DNA from: Sporothrix humicola
Lineage: Eukaryota > Ascomycota > Sordariomycetes > Ophiostomatales > Ophiostomataceae
Reading direction: 5' to 3'
Assembly (NCBI GenBank): GCA_021396245.1
Contig: WNYE01000038.1
Location: 248,001-312,000 of the forward strand
DNA: 64,000 nucleotides
The notes under the pieces were generated by a model. The model searched no databases. It had not been told where the DNA came from and saw nothing but the letters and a program-made list of their open reading frames with translations. Position numbers and translations under genes: made by a program. Shown in pieces: positions 55,326 to 64,000 of this stretch (its first letter is position 1; each line of letters opens with the position of its first letter).

Positions 55326-58300
55326 TCCTGTCGACGTTTCAACCCTTTTTCATCATTCTTCTTTTTTATTTTTATTGTCTTCATTAATATTCTTATGGGC
55401 GGGATTTTCGGTATATACCACAAAAGTTTACATGTTTTTGCGTTTTTATTCATTCATTTTTTTTTTTTTGACACGATACTCTCTTGATATTCCACTCTCA
55501 TTATTTTGGCTCTATCATCATGAAAAAGACAATGTATCCCATATCTAGATAGAAATAACCAAACCCAAAAGTGTTTTGTCATCAATATTTACCGATGTAT
55601 GTCTCAGATGTAACGGAACTTGCCGTCGTCCTCTTGAGAGTCTGATCCGACGACAACACCAAGTTGTGACAATACAATTGCTTACTGCGTAGAGGTATGG
55701 ATATGAAAAAAGCCGACCTCTGGACGAGTTATGTTATGCATGCTACTTGCCTTTCCCGATCGGCCATCAAGCGGTGTGTTTTGCCGTTGACAAGATGACT
55801 TGTTCCCAACAAAATACAGCCTACGCCAAGTAGATTTATTCCACGTCTTTCACCTTTTCAACAACAACTTTTTACCTGAGCGGAGAAATAATGCCAAAAA
55901 CCTCTCCAAAAACCAAGGAAAGAAAAAGAGGGCAAAAGCGGAACGGGCCATAGTTTTAGTAAGGATAGCAAGGAAGGAGCGTGCGTGCAGAAGATGCATG
56001 CGAGGCATGTGCATGTACGTCGTCGACAATTGCAACCAGCTGGGCATCTCGACTTCTCGACTTGTTGAGTAACACGGGATGAAGAAATGGCCACGCGGCA
56101 GAGAGAATCACCGAAGTTCGTGAGCAACGAAAGCAATGCCCAAGTTGGGAAAGAGGCCGACGGCCGTGCACTTGCACCGAGGACTATCCAGAGTGGTGGC
56201 GGCAGGAGACAAAAGAAAAAGGAAGGAAACAAAATTGAGAGTCCGGTGTAAACGCGGAATGGGATGGAGGGGCAAGACGAAATGCAGGGGACAGGGGCCA
56301 AAAAGACCCGCTGTGAAGTGCGCCCCGCTAGACAAGGGAAGAGAAAGCAAGAGAAGGAGCAATCGCGATGGAAGGTGAGTACTGACTCCGAACTGACTAC
56401 TGAGAAAGGGAAGGAGCGAGTGGGAGGGGAAGCAAGTCATGACAAAGAAAGGGCAAGAGCGAGGAGGGAAAAAAAGGAAGACAATCAAACAACAAGGAAA
56501 GGAAGGAGCGGAAGAGAGGAGGGCTCTGCCGCTTATGTGCGGGAGAGTGGAATTGCGAGACGCGAGGGACTAAATCAAAGAAGAAACAATCAACGCCTCA
56601 CCGACGGCAATAATTTTCTGTAATATGGCGTTGGAGAAAAACAAGCATTTGGGGGCCAAAAAAATCTACAATCTCATCTGAGACCCTCCGTAAGGGAGGA
56701 GACTATCAAACGGGACCCATCGGTAAAGTGCAGTGAGGAGATATACAAAATGGAGCTCATTTTGAGGCAAATTCAGGGACAAACCAAGTCGAAACAAGAA
56801 CGAATAGCCTCGGAGGTGCTCTTCTGGGAATGAACCGCGTCGTCCGTAGTGGATGTCAGACGAAAATGGACGACAATCAAAAGCGAAGAGAAAGACAAGA
56901 AAGGTAAGACGAGCTCGGATGAGCAGATGAGGGGTGACAGTGAATACGGGGAACGGATGAGCAGGGAACAAGGGAGAAACGAAAAGAAACAAGAAAGGAA
57001 AAACTAAGAAGAAAGCAGATCGAAAAAGGGCACTTTCTCTTCCAGGAAAGCCGCCGATTGTTGAAGAGGGGTGCACTGAGGAGTGCCCCTCAGGGCAGAG
57101 GGGTTCATCGTTCCTTCCATGTTCCATCGTGTGTCCGGTTTGAGCAAGTGCATCGCATCATCGGACTGTCATAGTTTTTGTCGCACTGCATACGACGACA
57201 TCGAACGACAAGGAAGAGCCAAGATCCGAGTCGGCATCTAGACCTAGGTTGAGGTGAATTGATTTTTTCTTGATTTTTTTTTTTTTGGCTTACAAGTACA
57301 ATTAATCTCTTTGTTTTTGTCCGTTCTTTTTTCTTCTTTTTTTTTTTCGAACAAAATTGTGCATTTGTTCTCCCATGAATATACTCTGTACCTTGTAACC
57401 GGTCATTTAAATTCAACCGAGATAATCCCATATGTAAACATTTGTTTAGCAAAACAATGCTCTTCATCAAATCAAAGAAGTACTACAGGGAGACTAGAAA
57501 CAAAAACGGCCCCCAACATTATAGTCTTACTTTTTCTACTCCTCGAGCCGTCAACAAGATATGGAGATTGAGAGGCAAAAAAACTTGGATTTTTGGCCCC
57601 CGACGGGTCCCGGCCCGCGGGCCTCGATGACTGGCCGCCTCTACTGAGTGTGCGGTTTGTTTTGAATTGTCGAATCTGGCCGCACTATATGCAAGTTGAG
57701 GCGAAATGATGAAAAATGGCCGCATCTTGTCACGACCTTGCGGCCGGATGGTCACAACAAACAAAGAAAAAAAGAAAACACTGCATTGTCTTTATTTGAC
57801 TGCTATGGCTGTCAACAGTCAATATGCGGGCCATCGCATGGCCGCAGTCGCCATCGACACCTTTGTCTGCACGTTACGTCGTAAGCTGATCTTCTGATAT
57901 TGTTTGTTTTTGCCCGATGCCGTGTTTTCTTTTTCTTTTTCTTTTCTTTCCTTTTTTATTCCTTCACGAAAAAGTGTGCGTCTACTGTGTATTACTTCGT
58001 ACGATCGCGTGCAGACGCAGGCGACTCAGATACGACATAGAGGGACATGCCTAGTAGTCAATGATGTCCTTTCATGCTCTCGTCGAAATCAAAGTAGAAG
58101 AAATGGCGACACAAAGACGGGCTCGACATTCTCGCCACGTCACAGGAGACTATGTCCCACAAAGAGACTTTGACCATGAGCATACTGCAAGTAGAGAAAT
58201 TCAAATATGCATTCGTGGCAAACATTCAGCGGGCGGTTTGCGTTCTTGCCCTCTCTTGCCGCCCACAAAACCTCAACATATTTTCAGACCAAGGCTCTAG

Positions 58301-59634
58301 GCTACCAACCAGCAACTCTCTGTATCCTCAACAAAGATACCTGTGCGACTGTTTCTTGTATCTCACTTGTACTCTCCCGTTCGGACAACCGTCCCCGCTC
58401 TCGCATACGGTGTGCGTATCGTTGTTGCTATGATCAAGGGACAAAGAAAAATGAAAGAAAAGAAAAGTGAAATTTAGAAAGCAAGGGCGCTCGCACTTAT
58501 GCACCGAAGCAAAAAGGAAAAGTACATCGTAAACGCCCAGACATCCAATTGTCCTATCACAGCCTTTATCTGGTCATCTCCTCGTCACCTCCATCACATC
58601 GCCTTCTTTCCTTTTCTTCAGCCCCCCTGGCTCGTATTCCTTCGTTCTATCTCGTTTCTTCGACGCAGTAGTTTGAAACGTAGTGCATGCTCATCACTTC
58701 CATCCACGTAGGCCACATTTGCCTTCTGGAATGATCACAAAAGGCTCGCGTGCATTGGCAGGGTCCTTTGCAAGAGGTTCATGGGGACTATTCAGGAGAC
58801 CAATGCAGGGCACACAGAAGCAGGAAAACCAAATAGGCTAGGAGGCTAGGCGGCTGATGGCTGACATCTGTACATCTGTGGAAGCGAGAAAGAATAAGAA
58901 AGGGGGAAATTTCGTTGACGAGAAGAGTAAAGAAGGAGATCAGCAGGCTCTAGAACCTCTGGAAGTCCTCCTACAGGCTGTGTTGAAGCGGTGATTCGAA
59001 AAGAGGAATGGAGGGGGGAAATAAAAAAGACGAAGGAAGACTCCACAAGGCGTGCTGCATCTGCATGCAATCATGCAATCGGAGAGAGGGGCTCGAGAGG
59101 GTGTGCACGAGGCGTGCCTGCAGAGCTATCTTTCATTGCTAACATGCTGCAGAAACCAAAAAAAATGAGCCCTTTGAACCTGTCCCGCACACACAGACCG
59201 TGATCTTAATCTTTTCGTCTCGAAAAATTGGAACAGGCGGTTGCTGAAATAGGCGAGGAGTTTGGCGTCGTGCCTGTATCGTATCTGGCACTGGCCCGTT
59301 TGAAATAGACGCCATGTCGTGAACCAGCCGGCTTATCCAAATTGCTCGCATAGTACAACACAACGCACTTTTCAATGTTGCCTTTTATCCCATATTCCAT
59401 GGCTCGTCCTGGGAGAAATGGCTGTTGGATGTAGCAAAGAAATCACATGTTATTATTCTCCATAGATTGCCCTCCAATTCGTCTTGCTTGCAATGCTGTA
59501 GATGTGCTATACTCGTAAGTAAGCCGCCGCATGTCCTCCGTGGTTGTTTGCCTCTCGGTGGAGGAAAGATACCTTGATTTTCTCTCTTTTTTCTCTCGTC
59601 ACACAGTCGTACACGCCGCTGTACATACCGCACT
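55326..59634. other. 4.3-kb intergenic region between tsc2 and the Ngs1-like gene
   Basis: No convincing complete gene. Purine-rich spacer covers 55.9-57.0 kb. Short coding-like islands occur: minus strand 55,604-55,680 (ends GSDSQEDDGKFRYI), plus strand 57,805-57,897 (MAVNSQYAGHRMAAVAIDTF, followed by a GTAAGC donor-like site) and plus strand 58,064-58,300. None can be joined into a gene with confidence. 3' ends of both neighbours face this region. Confidence 0.45.
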
Positions 59635-61355
59635 CTATACTCGACGCCACACCTCTCTGTAGCTGGACCACTTTTTGAAGCCTGCAATATTTCTGTTAGC
59701 AATTTTGTTCATGCAGCACTGGCACAATTGAAATTTCCACGGTATGTGTCTGTAGCTTACCAATGGCCTGGAATCCCTCTGCGCCCCCGCGAACGCCGTC
59801 GAGGAACATCTTCTCCATACCCGCTGCCTCAAGCGTCACAACGCAATAATTCATCAGCCGGATCATCACAGAGTCCCGCGTGTGTGCCGCGGAGAGATAC
59901 CGGTCTAAATTCATGCGAGAAAAATGGTTAGTACAAAGCGGCCGTTTGGTAGATGGCATTGGACAGATGGGGGCGGGCTTGACACGAACCGGTAATACAG
60001 ATGCAAGTCACACCGCCGACTCGATCAGAAATGGTGCGGGCCCAGGGCAGGTCTCTTTCTGCTTGGGAGTCACTTCTAGGCAAATAAGTGATTGCTGTCG
60101 CCACAATTTGCTGGCCCTCAAGAACGAGCAGAACATTTTGGACGTTCGCCTGGGTGACTAAGTTGTACTGGTCATACCAGCCAGCGTAGTCCTTGCCCTC
60201 GAACTCTTGTTCTACAAACTGTATCACCTTGGGGTAATCCCACTGCCACTCGCACGGCCGGAATGTCAAGCCACCGTCAGACAATCCGGATGCCCTCCAG
60301 TCGGAAAAGTCGAGTACCCAATCGCACACTTCTTGCCCGCTCCCGGGGGCACCCGAATCATCAATGCGCCAGCCCCGCCGCCGGAACCATTCTTCACACC
60401 CCATCTCAAACGGTATCCCGGATAGAATACGTGGAAAAGTTGTCCCTAGCTGGAGCCGAGAGCAAATGTTACGCTCTGTCAGTTTGCGTAGTGCGTGGTG
60501 GTGGAGTGCGGTGCCAATGCCCTGGCCTCGATCCTCGGGTTGGACAAAAATGGCGCCGATAGACCCAACACAGTCGTTTTCTTTGCCGATAAATGTCGTG
60601 AAGGTCAAACAGAACCCAAGCATCCTATTTGATTGGCGGTCGACGACGATAAAATGTTTCGAGTAGCCACGGCGATTAATGAGGTCCTGCCACCTGGCAT
60701 AATCAATCCGGAAGCGCGCAGGGACACATCTGCACCATAAATAATGAACTTCTCGTGAATCAGCTCCTAGCATGTCCGTCTCTTCCACCAGCCACTCAGG
60801 CCGGGACGATCCCGAAACACGCATTGGAGCTGGAGGTGGCGAAAAGAGAAGGTCGGCTGCGTGCTCTAAACGGCCGGGCGAGTAGTCTTGGGCTTGAACA
60901 AGAGTTGGATAATCGTTGAGAATGGGTGACGGAAATAGGTCTAAACCGCAGCACACGATCACGATATGCGGTTGATGTGGTGAGGCTTGACGTACAAACT
61001 CAAATAGATCCAATTGTGATATTTGGCCGTCGCGTGGTGGGCCACTGATCACGAATATAACGGCCTTGGCTAAGGAGAGATGGTCGGCGTGATACTGCGT
61101 GATGCCGTCGTATGCGGTGTAGGGGAGATGGCGGATCCTGCGGTGGTGTTCTGATAATGCTTTGCCAAGCGTTTCGAACGGGTCTTCCACCGGGGAGCCT
61201 GGTACCGCAGGGATGGCCGGGATGGCAACTGGAGTCACCAAATATAAAAGGTCTTCTTCCCCTAAGATGTTGGTAAGCGGGAGGCACTCTTGCAAGTCTC
61301 GAATGACAACTGCCCCTCCTCGTCTGAAATGACCCAATTGCTTTTGAGAGTCCAT
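59635..61355 (-). CDS. ngs1: Ngs1-like GNAT acetyltransferase lacking the GH3 domain
   Basis: In Candida, Ngs1 senses N-acetylglucosamine through an N-terminal GH3 (NagZ-like) domain and acetylates histone H3 at target promoters through a C-terminal GNAT domain. This gene (518 residues) has exons 61,355-59,990, 59,904-59,761 and 59,681-59,635. Introns use GTTCGT...ACTAAC...TTTAG and GTAAGC...GCTAAC...TGCAG and join CICIT to DRYLSAAHTRDSVM and GFQAI to GFKKWSSYREVW in frame. Residues 1-180 (GGAVVIRDLQECLPL; AVIFVISGPPRDGQ) resemble the linker following GH3. GNAT motif A is EDRGQGIGTAL (about 275) and a second GNAT-like half follows. No GH3 KHFPGHG-type sequence occurs in the upstream DNA. Start MDSQKQLGHF was chosen; an acceptor-like TTTCAG right after it leaves open a distant upstream exon. 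Confidence 0.82.
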
Positions 61356-62063
61356 CCTGCAGCTGGTCTTCTTTTCCTTTCTCTTTCCTTTAAACAGAGA
61401 GGGAAAGAACCAGAGCGCAGGGCTTCCTCGCGTGTGCACGCCCCATCCACAATCGTCTTATCCAGCTCAGTTGACAGGATGGACAGACACCTTGAGCATG
61501 AAGAGGGCAGGAGCAAAGAAAGGTCATGCGCAAAAAGCACCGTTCGGAAGGCACTGATTGTTAAAAGGACACACGGCCGGCTTTGCCATGCAACGCAGTG
61601 GATGGTCCTACGCGCACAGTCGCAGAAAGACGGCAGTCTCTTCCTTCCTTTCTTTACCTCCGTCTTCTTTGCTAGATGCTTCTGCTCTTCAGCCCTGGCT
61701 CATGTGGAAGCTCGACCTGTTGTCCGCCGCACTCGCAGGGGAAAGACTTTAAGCGCCCAAAGTTTTGTGTGGGACGTGGTGATGTGATGGAGACGCGCGC
61801 GAGCCAGCACCATTCACTCTCTTTGGGTCCAATTCTTCAACAAGTGAGGTGTTGTTGAGACTAAGAGACAAAGAAGGGTGGTGAAATGAAGATGGTGGAG
61901 TTGTGAAAGGAAGAGGTGTAAGAGAGATAATTGGGATGGCGAGGGGAAAGAAAGAGGGATAAAGGATGTGATGAGAGAATTTCGGGTCGTAAATGGGGAA
62001 TAGAAATCGGCAAGAAGTAAAAGAAAATAGACAAGAAATTAACATGAAAATAAGGGTGTAAAA

Positions 62064-62082
62064 AGAGAGAGAGAGAGAGAGA
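62064..62082. repeat. (GA)n microsatellite
   Basis: About nine tandem GA units inside purine-rich spacer. Confidence 0.85.
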
Positions 62083-62835
62083 AAGAAAAGGAAGAATCTA
62101 AACAACGGAAGAATAATGGGCAGATAAAGGGCTGTGCCAGGAGAGTGTGGTAGTGTGTAATTAGGCGGTGTCTTAACTCACGGGCAGAGTTTGTTGCATC
62201 AACAGCAAAGTGACGGCGTAGTTATTAAGACCGTTGCAGTGTATTTCCAGCAAAGGTGGAGAGAGGGCCGTGAGACTGGAAGGACAAGGCCGAGCAAGAA
62301 AGAGACCATTCGCAGTGCGATCCCGACAAAAAGAGAACGAGAAGGCGGGTGGCGGTTTGATGTTGAGAAAGGCGTTCTGGGGCAGGATATCCGAGCTAAG
62401 GCGTGTCAAACTTAGGCCAGGCCCCCCAGGTCAGGCCCAGAAACTAAAAGTTCGCTTCTGTAAAGGCGGCGCGGCTCGTAGGAGGGGACGGGGGATGGTG
62501 GGTTGGTTGCAGGGCTCCGTAAAAAGCAAGTAGAATATGCAAAGAAGCAAATCGCCGAAAATTGACGAGGGGAAAGAAGTCAAGAAGAGGAAAAGAGAAG
62601 GGGAAATACAGTGACAACTAGGGCAAGGCGTAAAAGACCACGAGCCGCCGCAACACAAAATATCGAGTACGGATAAGTTGATCTGATGTTCGTGTTTAGC
62701 AGAGTTCAGCCGGGATCGTGTTGCCTTTTGGAATTGGACGTCGAGGGATAAGATAGGTTAAGATCGCAGCTGTCTGTTTGCCTTCGTTCTGGCTTTTCTC
62801 TTGTTTTGTCTTTGTCGTTGTTATTGTCGTCCAAG

Positions 62836-63522
62836 ATGAGAGGCTCTGGCTGGATGCGCGACGCTAACGGAATCAATCTTCAGCACGTTGCCAAAGTTGG
62901 ACAGGGCTGTGAGGAGAGTGGTATCGTCTTCACGCACTGATCCTTTGCAGTTTTGGGATGGGCAGAGCCCCACGTTTTTTGTAAGTGTTTTTAGGTGGGT
63001 GCTGCTTGCTGTAGCGCACGATGTCACTCAACCGGTCTGTTGTTCGCAGAGGCGGTACTTGCATGCGCGGTGTCGATCTCGAGAGGTAGAAGTGATAGAG
63101 TGATGAGGAGGCCACAGGGGGGAAAAAAAAGGAAAGAGATAGAGGGAAAGGAGCCGAAACCTAGAAAGGAAAACGGGGCAATGAGAAAAGGGAGAGTAAG
63201 GAGTTGCAAATTGTTGACAGCAAAGCCAAGAAGAAGAAGAGGGCCAATGAGTGTCTTATATATTGGCCATATGGTCGAATGGGCAGCGCGTACGAGAGTA
63301 TTTTTTTTCAAGAGTTGTGTTTGGCTGGCCGGATGGACTTCTGCTCCGGAGAACGTGTTTGGTGGTCTCTGTTGGAGTGGACTTGGTCTGACCTTCTCTG
63401 CAGAGAGTGTGTTATTTTATTTCTGTCCAAGGTGGCGGTTGATGTGCTGGCCCTGTTATTCTGTTGTGGGTTTTGACCGTCAACGATGTTTGGTCAGGAC
63501 ACATGCGCGCATTTTGTTGTGA
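62836..63522 (+). CDS. uncertain spliced gene or non-coding transcript
   Basis: ATG at 62,836 follows a CT-rich leader (TTGTCGTCCAAG). The first frame (MRGSGWMRDANGINLQHVAK) is short. Splice signals follow: GTATCG at 62,921 with CACTGAT and TTTGCAG ending at 62,950 (a 30-nt intron, shorter than normal), and GTAAGT at 62,981 with TCACTCAAC and TTCGCAG ending at 63,049 (69 nt, normal). Joined this way the frame stays open to 63,522, but the distal part is Arg/Lys-rich then Trp/Cys/Phe-rich and looks non-coding. The second intron is believable; the protein is not. Confidence 0.2.
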
Positions 63523-64000
63523 GGTCTGCCTGTTGGGTGGCCAATGGCCGAGTGTAAAATTCAACACCACTTTCTCTAGGTTGTTTTTGGATAAAAAAAA
63601 TATACGGACGACGTCGAGGCGACAGTCATAAGTCAGCGGTGACGCTGTCGTGTGTGTTGATCAAGATAAACGGTAATCGAAAATAGTGAAGGGATGGCAA
63701 AAAGCTGAATCGGCGGTAGATGCGCGCCTGTTATGCTGGTGTGTGGGAATGTGGAGAGGACTCATGCGCATAAACAGACAGGAACAGGCGAACAACGAAG
63801 CCGACAGGTGACAAATTGCCAATGGTAGCAGAATTGGCAAAATGTGCGGTCAAGAAAGGCCTGGCGTCAGACGGAAATCGGAGGCGGGGCAATATGAGAG
63901 TGTGGTGTTTTTTTTTCTTCGTCTCCCTTTGCTTTTTTTTTTTTTGTGCAGACTGGGAGTCTAGTAGAGAATGTATGTGCTTGGTAGAAAAAGAGGAATA

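Larger units (their letters stand above)
61356..64000. other. right-edge region upstream of the Ngs1-like gene
   Basis: About 2.6 kb without a secure gene. 61.85-62.6 kb is purine-rich spacer with a GA microsatellite. From 62,740 a CT-rich leader precedes an ATG and splice-like signals on the plus strand (separate entry). Long minus-strand frames here are Phe/Ser/Leu low-complexity translations. Confidence 0.5.

Overview
This window is nuclear DNA from a filamentous ascomycete. Genes are separated by long purine- or pyrimidine-rich spacers. Introns are few and short (about 50-100 nt) with GT...CTAAC/CTGAC...AG signals, start codons sit in CAAAATG or CCATGG contexts, and several families are fungal (Zn2Cys6 regulator, fungal type IIC P-ATPase, Ngs1-type GNAT). 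Long intron-poor genes and GC-rich codon third positions suggest a Sordariomycete; that placement is inference, not proof.

Layout. (1) 1.9-9.3 kb: a P-type ATPase of the Na+/K+-ATPase-like class (+) converges on a WDR26/Gid7 subunit of the GID/CTLH ubiquitin ligase (-, two 3' introns and probably a remote start exon). (2) 11.4-14.3 kb: three small lineage-type genes: an F-box protein with Cys pairs, a 65-residue six-cysteine protein with a 5'UTR intron, and a two-exon 105-residue protein with a helical tail. (3) 14.3-27.0 kb: a serine beta-lactamase/esterase-like hydrolase, an MFS sugar transporter, a secreted type-B carboxylesterase, an intracellular GH2 beta-mannosidase and a Zn2Cys6 transcription factor lie side by side. 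They could form a hemicellulose (mannan) utilisation neighbourhood. (4) 28.4-32.2 kb: an 88-residue protein built from 11-residue amphipathic repeats, and a PH-domain protein. (5) 32.2-43.8 kb: about 11.5 kb in which I find no convincing gene, with an 8-bp minisatellite and a stretch of different texture near 42.3-43.5 kb. (6) 43.8-55.3 kb: the importin-alpha exporter CSE1/exportin-2 (-) is divergent from TSC2/tuberin (+), with a 3-kb shared upstream region and an overlapping upstream ORF at the TSC2 start. (7) 59.6-61.4 kb: a three-exon gene matching the C-terminal part of Ngs1 (N-acetylglucosamine sensor/histone acetyltransferase) but with no N-terminal GH3 domain visible in the upstream DNA. 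The remainder to 64 kb is mostly non-coding, with one uncertain spliced transcript.

The signalling and homeostasis genes (TSC2 upstream of TORC1, Gid7 in glucose-dependent degradation, Ngs1-like GlcNAc response, cation ATPase) and the carbohydrate block are what the region holds. No CRISPR array, intact transposon, tRNA or rRNA gene was recognised. Intron boundaries were derived by hand from splice motifs and reading-frame continuity.
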